This document shows, piece by piece, positions 44,439-52,430 of a stretch of 64,000 bases of DNA. The translations under genes and the position numbers were made by a program. Positions within the stretch are counted from its first letter, which is position 1; each line of letters starts with the position of its first letter. The DNA lies in NCBI RefSeq assembly GCF_016904675.1, contig NZ_CP070228.1, forward strand, positions 682,001 through 746,000, written 5' to 3'. The notes beneath the pieces are model-generated. The model saw only the letters and a program-made list of their open reading frames with translations. It had not been told where the DNA came from and made no database searches. The DNA is from Arcanobacterium phocisimile (lineage in GTDB: Bacteria; Actinomycetota; Actinomycetes; Actinomycetales; Actinomycetaceae).

Positions 44439-45941
44439 ATTTCTGAACCAAAGGCAGCACAGCCAACACAACACGAAAATGACACGTCCAACGGCGCACA
44501 CGTCGATCTGAGTTCCTATGAAGGAACCGCGCTTCAAGAAAACCCAGCCTATGACGGCCAGTGGGCAGGCGAGTCCTTCGAACGTGAAGAACGCTCCTCA
44601 CTCCGCCGAGTTACCAGCTTGGCCACCGAACGCGACGACAAGGTCGACGTCGAATACCGCCAGCTACGGCTCGAACGCGTCATACTTGTTGGCCTGTGGC
44701 GAGAAGGGCCCTATGAAGGCGCCCAAGACTCGCTACGCGAACTAGCTGCACTGGCAGAAACCGCCGGCTCGACCGTCCTTGATGGCTTGATCCAAAAACG
44801 CCAACTGCCAGACCCGGCCACCTACCTCGGCTCTGGAAAAGCGAAAGAACTCGCCGCTATCGTCGAAAGTACCGGAGCGGACACCGTCATCGTTGATTCA
44901 GAACTAGCTCCCTCCCAACGTCGCGCATTAGAAGACGTTGTCAATGTTAAAGTCATTGACCGTACCGCACTTATCCTCGACATCTTTGCCCAGCACGCGA
45001 AATCAAAAGAAGGCAAAGCCCAAGTCGAACTTGCTCAGCTGGAATACCTCTTGCCGCGTCTACGCGGATGGGGTGAATCGATGTCCCGCCAGGCCGGAGG
45101 GCGAGTGGCAGGCGGTGCTGGTATCGGATCACGTGGACCAGGTGAAACTCAGCTCGAAATGGATCGGCGCCGAATCCGTACCCGCATGGCGAAACTACGT
45201 GCCGATATCAAAGCGATGGAACCGGCACGTGTCACCCGGCGTGCCTCACGTACCAAAAACTCCGTGCCCGCCGTCGTCGTTGTCGGTTATACAAACGCCG
45301 GAAAATCCTCGTTGCTTAACACCCTCACCGGTGCCGGGGTGCTGGTAGAAAACGCCCTGTTTGCCACCCTTGATCCTACAGTTCGACGTACCCAAACCCG
45401 TGACGGGCGCGAATACACCCTCACCGATACAGTCGGCTTCGTACGGAACTTGCCTACCCAGCTCGTCGAAGCTTTCCGTTCCACACTTGAAGAAGTTGGT
45501 TCAGCAGATCTCTTGCTTCACGTCGTCGATGCCTCCCACCACGATCCGGTCAGCCAAATCCAGGCAGTGCGCGCCGTTTTAGCAGATGTGCCCGGAGCTG
45601 ATACAGTTCGCGAACTTATCGTCTTGTCCAAGGCTGACCTCGCAGACCCCATCGATGTTGCCACGTTACGTAGCCGATACCCAAAATCTGTTCTCGTCTC
45701 GGCCGTCACCGGAGAGGGGATCGATGAACTCAACGAACGTATCGATCAGCTCCTGCCACATCCAGAAATTTTAATCGACGTCACCGTGCCATTTTCACGC
45801 GGTGACATCGTTTCGCGTATCCACGACGACGGCGAAATTTTCGCTGAAACATTCGCCGAGGACGGCACCCACATCAACGCGCACGTCACTGAAGAAATCG
45901 TCGGCTTATTACACGAGGCTGGACTGATGCCACGTGAGTGA
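44439..45941 (+). CDS. hflX: GTPase HflX, probable ATT start codon
   Basis: A 500-residue ribosome-splitting GTPase. G1 is GYTNAGKSSLL, G3 DTVGFVRNLP, G4 SKAD; the N-terminal HflX domain includes ATYLGSGKAKEL. The conserved actinobacterial N-terminus (FEREERSSLRRVTSLATE and VEYRQLRLERVILVG) lies partly upstream of the first standard start (TTG 44619). The frame is open back to a stop at 44397 without any ATG, GTG or TTG. A strong AAAAGGAG (44425-44432) is 6 bases before ATT 44439, which I take as the start. Such starts are rare and known chiefly for infC, so low translation is expected. dinG overlaps the 3' end. Confidence 0.85.
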   Translation: MSEPKAAQPTQHENDTSNGAHVDLSSYEGTALQENPAYDGQWAGESFEREERSSLRRVTSLATERDDKVDVEYRQLRLERVILVGLWREGPYEGAQDSLRELAALAETAGSTVLDGLIQKRQLPDPATYLGSGKAKELAAIVESTGADTVIVDSELAPSQRRALEDVVNVKVIDRTALILDIFAQHAKSKEGKAQVELAQLEYLLPRLRGWGESMSRQAGGRVAGGAGIGSRGPGETQLEMDRRRIRTRMAKLRADIKAMEPARVTRRASRTKNSVPAVVVVGYTNAGKSSLLNTLTGAGVLVENALFATLDPTVRRTQTRDGREYTLTDTVGFVRNLPTQLVEAFRSTLEEVGSADLLLHVVDASHHDPVSQIQAVRAVLADVPGADTVRELIVLSKADLADPIDVATLRSRYPKSVLVSAVTGEGIDELNERIDQLLPHPEILIDVTVPFSRGDIVSRIHDDGEIFAETFAEDGTHINAHVTEEIVGLLHEAGLMPRE

Positions 45942-47868
45942 CCTTGAAGGGCTACTCTCCGGCGTCGTCGAATCGGTTGGTGGTAGCGCACGCGAAGGGC
46001 AAATCGAGATGGCTCACCGGGTCGCAGAAGCCCTGGAAAGTCAAGGCCACCTCCTAGTTCAGGCGGGAACCGGAACTGGTAAATCCTTCGGGTATCTTGT
46101 GCCGGTGCTACAGTGGGCGGCAACCAGTGGCAAACGAGCGATTATCTCCACTGCAACCTTGGCCCTCCAACGCCAGATTATGCTCAACGATGCGCCGCGT
46201 GTCAAAGACGTCATCCATAAAGAACTCGGCACACACGTTGAAGTAGCGTTACTTAAAGGCTGGCACAACTATGTGTGCTTGCGGAAAGCCACTGGCGGAT
46301 ATCCGGAAGAAGGAACACTGCTGTCGCGCGCCGAAGGCGAGGTGGGGGCAACTGCAACCGGCGAAGAAGTCATGCGTGCGCGCGAATGGGCGATGAGCAC
46401 CGACACTGGCGATCGTGACGATTTGGTGCCGGGTGTGTCCGATCGGGCATGGGCACAAGTATCTGTTCCTAAACGCGAATGTATCGGCGATAAATGTCCT
46501 GTGCGGCAAAGCTGCTTCCCGTATCTTGCCCGGGAAAAGGCTGATGACGCGCAAGTGATCGTCACCAACCATGCCATGTTAGGTGTTGCTGCTACTGGTT
46601 TCCCTGTTTTACCTGAAGCCCACGCATATATCGTTGACGAGGCTCATGACCTTGCCGATCGAGTGACGTCCCAGCTTACGCGTATGCTTTCCAAATATGA
46701 GATTGCGGCGGTGGCACGTCTCATGCGACGAAGTGGTTTGGATGATGCCGGACTCGATGATTGTACGGACGAGCTCAGTGAACTGCTTGCCGAGCTGCCA
46801 GAGGGGCGGTTAACTGAACTTTCTCAAGAGCTACTCGACGTTATTGCCCGAATCGCGGGCCGTTTGCAGGTGGCCGGTGAGGATATTGCAGGGTTATCGA
46901 ATCTGAACGAAGAGCAAGCAACGGCGAAGTATATTTTGCGCTCGCGAGTGAGTGAACTCCATGACCTGTGCAGCGATTTGTTGGGTGACGCGGTTGGCAA
47001 CGATCAGCTGGTGGTGTGGAAGGCCGAATATGGCGATGGTACGTCTGCGCTGTATATCGCGCCGTTGGATGTTGCGCATTCGTTGGCTGATAATTTGTTT
47101 GAAGACCAGCCAACGATTTTGACATCGGCGACGTTGAAGATCGGCGGCTCATTCGATGCGATGGCGAGTCGCGCTGGACTGTCGTTCCCGAGCCAGGGCC
47201 CGTGGGAGGGCGTCGATGTTGGTAGTCCGTTCACTCCGGAAAAGCAAGGTGTGTTGTATATTGCAGCGCATATGCCGATTCCTGGTAAAGAGGGATATGG
47301 CGACGAGCAGTTGCAAGAGATTACGGAGTTGATTCTGGCTTCCGACGGCGGGGCGCTGGGTTTGTTTACTTCGCGGGCTGCGGCAGTGCGTGCGGCGGAG
47401 TATGTGCGTGAGCGAGTTGATCTTCCGATTTTTGTGCAGGGTGAAGATCAGCTGTCGACGTTGGTGGCTAGCTTTGCAGGCGACGAGCGAGCATGCTTGT
47501 TTGGCACGTTATCGTTGTGGCAAGGTGTTGATGTTCCGGGCCGGACGTGCCGGTTGGTGATTATTGATAGGATTCCGTTTCCGCGGCCTAACGATCCGTT
47601 GACTCAGGCACGTACGGAAGCGGTGGAACAAGCAGGCGGTAGTGGTTTTATGAGCATTACTGCGACTCAAGCTGCGTTGTTGTTGGCACAGGGCGCTGGC
47701 CGGTTATTGCGTCGTTCTTCTGACCGTGGGGTAGTAGCGGTGTTGGATCCGCGATTGAAAACTAAGCGATATGCGGGTTTTCTTCTTGCTTCAATGCCAC
47801 GAATGTGGCCGACGGTGGATCCGATGATTGTGCGTGAGGTGTTACAACGTCTCGCTAAAAAAGACTGA
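45934..47868 (+). CDS. dinG: DinG/XPD-type ATP-dependent DNA helicase
   Basis: A 644-residue superfamily 2 helicase starting at GTG 45934 inside the end of hflX. Walker A is QAGTGTGKSFGYL near residue 48, and the DEAH box is DEAHD. The iron-sulfur cluster Cys are near 110 (NYVCLRK), then CIGDKCPVRQSCFPY. Motif VI is QGAGRLLRRSSDRG. It unwinds 5'-overhang or forked DNA. No SOS box precedes it because its promoter lies before hflX; the same gene order is common in actinobacteria. Confidence 0.93.
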   Translation: MSDLEGLLSGVVESVGGSAREGQIEMAHRVAEALESQGHLLVQAGTGTGKSFGYLVPVLQWAATSGKRAIISTATLALQRQIMLNDAPRVKDVIHKELGTHVEVALLKGWHNYVCLRKATGGYPEEGTLLSRAEGEVGATATGEEVMRAREWAMSTDTGDRDDLVPGVSDRAWAQVSVPKRECIGDKCPVRQSCFPYLAREKADDAQVIVTNHAMLGVAATGFPVLPEAHAYIVDEAHDLADRVTSQLTRMLSKYEIAAVARLMRRSGLDDAGLDDCTDELSELLAELPEGRLTELSQELLDVIARIAGRLQVAGEDIAGLSNLNEEQATAKYILRSRVSELHDLCSDLLGDAVGNDQLVVWKAEYGDGTSALYIAPLDVAHSLADNLFEDQPTILTSATLKIGGSFDAMASRAGLSFPSQGPWEGVDVGSPFTPEKQGVLYIAAHMPIPGKEGYGDEQLQEITELILASDGGALGLFTSRAAAVRAAEYVRERVDLPIFVQGEDQLSTLVASFAGDERACLFGTLSLWQGVDVPGRTCRLVIIDRIPFPRPNDPLTQARTEAVEQAGGSGFMSITATQAALLLAQGAGRLLRRSSDRGVVAVLDPRLKTKRYAGFLLASMPRMWPTVDPMIVREVLQRLAKKD

Positions 47869-47985
47869 TGAGCGCGGCCGTTGTTTGCGTGAGCGTTGGT
47901 TGTACGCGTTCGCTAGGTGTAACGTGGTGCGTGGCCGGGTTTAATAGCCAGTGTAGCCGGGCCTTATAGCGCGCGTCTCCGACTG

Positions 47986-48807
47986 TTATAGTGCACGCAG
48001 CACAGTGACGATGCGGCCAATAATTTGCGCATCATCTGCTGGGATAGGTGCGTAGTCTGGGTTGCGCGGGAGTAGCCACTGGTGCCCATCTGTACGCGAC
48101 AAAACTTTAACGGTTGCTTCGCCATCGATCATGGCAGCGACGATTTCGCCTTGCTCAGCGTTGGGCTGACGGCGCACAACCACCCAATCGCCATCACAGA
48201 TCGCTGCATCAATCATTGAATCCCCGCTGACTTGGAGCATGAAGAGTTCGCCCGATCCAGTTAGCTGACGGGGGAGTGGGAAGGTATCTTCGACGTGCTG
48301 TTCGGCAAGAATTGGTGCACCGGCGGCAATCCGGCCAACGAGTGGAACAGCGACAGTATTGTGTTCAGAGAAAGGTGACGCAATATCCGTTTGGCGCTCG
48401 GAGAACGAATTAGTTGGATCAGACACTTGGTGAGTACGCGGGGTAGATCCAGAACCAGTTTCGAGAATGGAACCACTGAATGTGCCAGTTTCGGTATCTA
48501 ACCGCATGCCGAGTTCGGTGATTTCCAAAGTGCGTGATCTGCCGCGATCGGACGTGAGGATACCGGCTTTAATAAGAACATCGATTTGGTGCTTAACCGA
48601 CGATGACGATTTCAAACCAACATATTCACCGATTTCACGAACTGTGGGTGAATAGCCACGTTGCGCAGTCAGGTCGCGCATGGCCTGAACGATAGCGAGT
48701 TGCCTGGCGCTAAGTGATGAGGGCAGTGGCATATCAGGCTCAATTCTACGTACGGCTGGCTGGTGTTGGCGGTGAGCTTTAACGACATCTCGATAGGGGG
48801 TGTACAT
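47986..48807 (-). CDS. lexA: SOS repressor LexA
   Basis: A 273-residue repressor and self-cleaving protease (ATG 48807). The N-terminal winged helix has LSARQLAIVQAMRDLT and SPTVREIGEYVGLKSSSSV. A linker of about 60 residues is longer than in E. coli. The cleavage bond lies in RIAAGAPILAEQ (Ala-Gly). The catalytic Ser is in GDSMIDAAICDGD and the Lys in GEATVKVLS. The upstream region contains LexA boxes, so it represses itself and the divergent LysM gene. The first 26 residues may be an extension; ATG 48732 is an alternative start. Confidence 0.95.
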   Translation of the reverse strand: MYTPYRDVVKAHRQHQPAVRRIEPDMPLPSSLSARQLAIVQAMRDLTAQRGYSPTVREIGEYVGLKSSSSVKHQIDVLIKAGILTSDRGRSRTLEITELGMRLDTETGTFSGSILETGSGSTPRTHQVSDPTNSFSERQTDIASPFSEHNTVAVPLVGRIAAGAPILAEQHVEDTFPLPRQLTGSGELFMLQVSGDSMIDAAICDGDWVVVRRQPNAEQGEIVAAMIDGEATVKVLSRTDGHQWLLPRNPDYAPIPADDAQIIGRIVTVLRAL

Positions 48808-48890
48808 CAAAATGTGTGGGAGCTCGTTGATTAACTGATATCAAGCCTAATGCAGGTGGAAGAAAGAATCAAACACATGTTCGGACGCGT

Positions 48891-48949
48891 TCGAACATGT
48901 GTTCTAGACAAGCGTTCGAACATCCGTTACACTTAGAACAGATGTTCGA
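48891..48949. promoter_or_regulatory. LexA box cluster between lexA and the LysM gene
   Basis: TCGAAC-ATGT-GTTCTA at 48891-48906 and TAGAAC-AGAT-GTTCGA at 48934-48949 each match the box consensus TCGAAC-N4-GTTCGA well. A weaker one, TCGAAC-ATCC-GTTACA, lies at 48916-48931. They serve both divergent genes. Confidence 0.85.
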
Positions 48950-48971
48950 ATAGGAAAACGAGGGGGCTAAC

Positions 48972-49577
48972 ATGTCGGTAGCAGATATCCGTAATTATGA
49001 AGCCGTTAATGCTGGTGCTCAGCCTGTCAAGAAGCCGCAATTAAAAGTTGTGCGCGCTGATCAGTTGCGCTCCACATCGGCCGCTGTTCGTCAACCTCGT
49101 CTTGTGTGTCCGGATCATCCCCGTACGAGCGGAGCTCCTGCGCTTTATGCTGTACCTACAGCGCCTTCGGCTAGTTCAGCCGGGGCAGTTGGAGCCGTAT
49201 GGCGGCTCCAACAAGGTCAGTGCTCTGTAGATCAGCGAGAAGAGGTCGTCCGTTCTGACTTAGCCAGTAACCTCGTATCGGGATGGCAGCAGTTGAAGGA
49301 AGTTATAGTCTCATTGCATTTCAAAGCAGTAGCGGGATTCCTTGGATTAATGGCAAGTTCGGTTATCGCTGGCGTGTTAGTCGTTGGAGCACTCGGCCTT
49401 TTCCCCAGTGCCGGAGCGGTTCGCGTGGTCCAACCAGGCGATACAGTTATGTCCATCGCTTCGTCAATGCAAGCACCGATCGAAACCGATCAAGTAGTGG
49501 CAGATATTTATGCTCTCAACGCTATTGAGGGTGAGCGAATCATTCCAGGTCAAGAAATCGTTCTTCCGCAATACTAA
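48972..49577 (+). CDS. LysM membrane protein, SOS-induced division inhibitor candidate (ChiZ/YneA-like)
   Basis: A 201-residue protein: a basic, Pro/Ala-rich cytoplasmic part (1-115), one membrane segment (about 118-140) and a short extracellular LysM domain (about 150-201, VVQPGDTVMSIASSM to IIPGQEIVLPQY). It is divergent from lexA and shares its LexA boxes. Mycobacterial Rv2719c (ChiZ) and B. subtilis YneA have the same layout and position and stop division during the SOS response; the same role here is inference. AGGGGG before the ATG is the ribosome site. Confidence 0.85.
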   Translation: MSVADIRNYEAVNAGAQPVKKPQLKVVRADQLRSTSAAVRQPRLVCPDHPRTSGAPALYAVPTAPSASSAGAVGAVWRLQQGQCSVDQREEVVRSDLASNLVSGWQQLKEVIVSLHFKAVAGFLGLMASSVIAGVLVVGALGLFPSAGAVRVVQPGDTVMSIASSMQAPIETDQVVADIYALNAIEGERIIPGQEIVLPQY

Positions 49578-49626
49578 GGTGTCTCTTAAACTGTAAAACT
49601 TTGCAATATCGCGATAATCTTGTTGT

Positions 49627-50076
49627 ATGCATTGTCCTTTCTGCAGATACGCTGATTCGCGCGTCATAGATACCCGAACGTCGGATGACGGAATGATCAT
49701 TCGTCGCCGTCGTGAGTGCCCCAACTGTAAACGGCGTTTTTCAACGTCTGAATCTGCAACACTGATGGTTGTGAAACGCTCGGGAACCTCAGAGTCATTC
49801 TCACGTGAAAAGATCGTCTCAGGTGTTGGAAAGGCCTGCCAAGGCAGGCCGGTTACTGACGATCAGTTGGCAGTACTGGCTCAACAGGTCGAAGAAAGCA
49901 TCCGTGCCCAGGGGCTCGCTCAAATCGAAGCACACGATATCGGTCGCGAAATTCTTGATCCTCTGCGGAACCTCGATCGAATTGCTTATCTTCGATTCGC
50001 CTCAGTATATTCCAACTTCGACTCACTCGAAGATTTCGAAGAGGCAATAGCCGATTTACGTGCAGAAGCGCAATGA
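49627..50076 (+). CDS. nrdR: Transcriptional repressor NrdR
   Basis: A 149-residue regulator of ribonucleotide reductase genes. The zinc ribbon has Cys3, Cys6, Cys31 and Cys34, and the ATP-cone (residues 47-136) senses the ATP/dATP ratio. The start matches the universal MHCPFC. The lexA-LysM-nrdR order is conserved in actinobacteria. No NrdR box was found within this window, so its targets lie elsewhere. Confidence 0.97.
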   Translation: MHCPFCRYADSRVIDTRTSDDGMIIRRRRECPNCKRRFSTSESATLMVVKRSGTSESFSREKIVSGVGKACQGRPVTDDQLAVLAQQVEESIRAQGLAQIEAHDIGREILDPLRNLDRIAYLRFASVYSNFDSLEDFEEAIADLRAEAQ

Positions 50077-50146
50077 TTGTATCCGACTTAGTTTTGCCAA
50101 TGTCTCAGATGGTCCAAGTTTCTGACACAGTTTAGTCATTAATAGT

Positions 50147-50185
50147 ATGAGTGTGGCCCCAGATAACTATCTGGGCCACACTCAT
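50147..50185. terminator. Bidirectional terminator between nrdR and the acyl-CoA ligase
   Basis: ATGAGTGTGGCC(C)CAGAT at 50147-50164 pairs with 50169-50185 around a 4-base AACT loop, with one bulged base. It sits between converging genes. Confidence 0.85.
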
Positions 50186-50207
50186 AGATACTTCGTCAGC
50201 ACGTCAG

Positions 50208-52328
50208 CTACTTGTTGGTCGGACCATCTGAAGAATCATCTGTTGAACCGTCTGCTTCGGTATTGCGGTCGTGTTCCGGCTCATCAGCTGGTGCAGGTTT
50301 CTCGCTCTGTGTTGTTGTTCCTTTTGAAGCGAAAAATCCGTCAATGCCCTCACGTTGCTGCGCTAACCACATCTTGAAGTTCTCGATCGAAAGACCGGAC
50401 TGGGTTGCAGATACTTCGAGCTCTTTTTCGATCTGTGACCGATCCGATAGCTGAGAGAGCTGATCGGCCATGCGTGCACGGAAAGCCTCAAATTTCTCAG
50501 CATTTTGCTCCGTCCACACCTTCCAATCTTCACGAGAAGCCTCAGTACGATCGCGCAGACTTGCCAGATAGTCATCAACCATCGAAGATGCAGATGCCGA
50601 AACTTCGGAAATCTTCTCCCGCCACTGACCCGAACTCAACTCGAACGAAGCTAGTTTTTCCCGGACCGAGCGACGCATCACTTTACCGATCTGCGATCGC
50701 GGCAGCTCATCGAGAATGGCAATCGACTTCGGCATTGCGTAATGCGAAAGTTTGTCTTCAGTCCACCTACGAACAGCTTCCAAATCAACCTTCGAACCCG
50801 GTTCCAGCACGAGAGCTGCGACAACGGATTCCGAAAATGAGTCAGTAGGCATTCCTACTACGGCTACGTCAACGACGCCCGGCATTTGGCGGACGGCCTC
50901 TTCAACTTGTGATGGGTAGACGTTAAAGCCACCATTGATGATCATTTCCTTCCGCCGGTCAGCCATCACAATGAAACCGTTATCCCACTTCCCGAGATCG
51001 CCAGTGCGAAGCCAGCCCCCCTCTAGCAGTGCGTAGGCGGTTTCTTCATCGTTGCCTAAGTAACCTTGGAAAACCTGCGGTCCACGAGCGCAAATCTCAC
51101 CGACTTGACCGTCCTCGGTGAACTCGCGGGAAGGGTCATCTGGATCAACTATTTTGACTTCGGTACCTGGAAATGGAACGCCTAAAGTGGAGGGTCGCCG
51201 TGTCGGAGCAACCGGGGAAGCTGCAATAACCGGGGATGCTTCACTCATGCCGTAACCTTCGATGAGATAGCCCCCTGTGGCTTTCTCCCAGCGTGTGGCT
51301 AGTTGGGGGTCTAATGCCATTGCGCCAGAAACTGAGAAGCGAATCGTCGAAAGATCGGCCTTTTTGCCCGAATCCAGCGCGTCCAAAATCTTCTTATACA
51401 TTGGCGGGACACCACCGAAGAAAGTAATCGGATGGCGGGCATGCCCAGCGAGTAGAATATCGACATCAAAGGAAGGCGTCATCACAATCGTTGTCGCAGA
51501 ATTGACGCATAAGCTCAACGATAGTTGAAGGCCGAACGCATGGAAGAACGGCAAAATAGCAGCTACCGTCTCATCGCCACGTTTAAATCCATTGAGCCAC
51601 ATTTCGTTTTGCTTCGCGTTTGCAATAATGTTGCGATGCGAAAGTTTAACCGCTTTTGAAACGCCAGTTGTTCCACCAGTTTGTAGTAAAACTGCGATCG
51701 CATCTTGCGTGACATGTGATGCACTAGCGATATCCGAAGGATCGGCATAACGAACTTGATTGTCCCACGAGTGTACGCCCGCAGGTACTTTTCCTCGTAG
51801 TTTTGCACGTTGCTCGCGAGCTGCCTTAATCGGTAGCTTCAACAGTAGCTGCGATTTGGTAGGTAAAGATTTAACAAGATTGACTGATAGGTAAGTCCGT
51901 CCGCGGAAATCGCCGTCGGCAAGCATTTTTTCGATAGTCTGTTCCCAGGCAATGACAACTTTAGAGCCAACAAGGTCAATCTCCCGGTTGAGTTGCGCGA
52001 CAGGTGCTAGCGGATTATGTTCCGCAACCGTGGCTCCTAAAGCGATAATGGCATAGAAAGCAGTGAAATGCTGCGGGCAGTTGGGTTGAATAACTGAAAC
52101 GACGTCGCCCTCGCGTACGCCACACATTTTCAAAACAGTAATCGCACGCTGAACATCTGCGCCGATTTCCTCGTATGTCCATTCACGACCAAGAAAATCA
52201 ATTGCAACTCTCTTCGGAAAATCCGCAATGGCCTCAACAAGCATCTGTTCCATAGTGAAATCTGGAATCGAGACTGTGGTGCTGACACCTTCAGGGTAGT
52301 GTTCTGTGCCACGCGGCGGGGTTGTCAT
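50208..52328 (-). CDS. Long-chain acyl-CoA ligase with an unusual C-terminal extension
   Basis: A 706-residue AMP-forming enzyme. The P-loop is LLQTGGTTGVSKAVKLSH, followed by the YGMSEASPV motif (A5) and the GWLRTGDLGKWD motif (A7/A8). The C-terminal domain contains RKEMIINGGFNVYPSQVEE and the catalytic Lys segment LPRSQIGKVMRRSV (near residue 546). Normal family members end about here, but this one continues for about 145 residues: a helical, charged segment (YLASLRDRTEASREDWKVW), a Trp-containing repeat-like stretch, then a Glu/Asp/Pro/Thr-rich tail. It activates fatty acids to acyl-CoA. The extension could mediate binding to a partner. Confidence 0.9.
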   Translation of the reverse strand: MTTPPRGTEHYPEGVSTTVSIPDFTMEQMLVEAIADFPKRVAIDFLGREWTYEEIGADVQRAITVLKMCGVREGDVVSVIQPNCPQHFTAFYAIIALGATVAEHNPLAPVAQLNREIDLVGSKVVIAWEQTIEKMLADGDFRGRTYLSVNLVKSLPTKSQLLLKLPIKAAREQRAKLRGKVPAGVHSWDNQVRYADPSDIASASHVTQDAIAVLLQTGGTTGVSKAVKLSHRNIIANAKQNEMWLNGFKRGDETVAAILPFFHAFGLQLSLSLCVNSATTIVMTPSFDVDILLAGHARHPITFFGGVPPMYKKILDALDSGKKADLSTIRFSVSGAMALDPQLATRWEKATGGYLIEGYGMSEASPVIAASPVAPTRRPSTLGVPFPGTEVKIVDPDDPSREFTEDGQVGEICARGPQVFQGYLGNDEETAYALLEGGWLRTGDLGKWDNGFIVMADRRKEMIINGGFNVYPSQVEEAVRQMPGVVDVAVVGMPTDSFSESVVAALVLEPGSKVDLEAVRRWTEDKLSHYAMPKSIAILDELPRSQIGKVMRRSVREKLASFELSSGQWREKISEVSASASSMVDDYLASLRDRTEASREDWKVWTEQNAEKFEAFRARMADQLSQLSDRSQIEKELEVSATQSGLSIENFKMWLAQQREGIDGFFASKGTTTQSEKPAPADEPEHDRNTEADGSTDDSSDGPTNK

Positions 52329-52430
52329 ATCCGTGCTCCTTCAATGTGGTTGTGAGTGGATAACGAACTACTTTCATCTGTAAACTTACCAGACCGTAAG
52401 TTGTGTGTGAAGTTCTATTTTTATGTGTGT

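Noticed and set aside
44339-44491. N-terminal extension of the RsmC-like methyltransferase
   Set aside because: The extra residues (Cys/Ser/Phe-rich) look non-coding and overlap the hflX start on the other strand; GTG 44338 fits family length.
47869-47985. Possible terminator or repeat between dinG and lexA
   Set aside because: GCCGGG occurs twice in direct orientation, but I could not form a convincing stem, so nothing was annotated.
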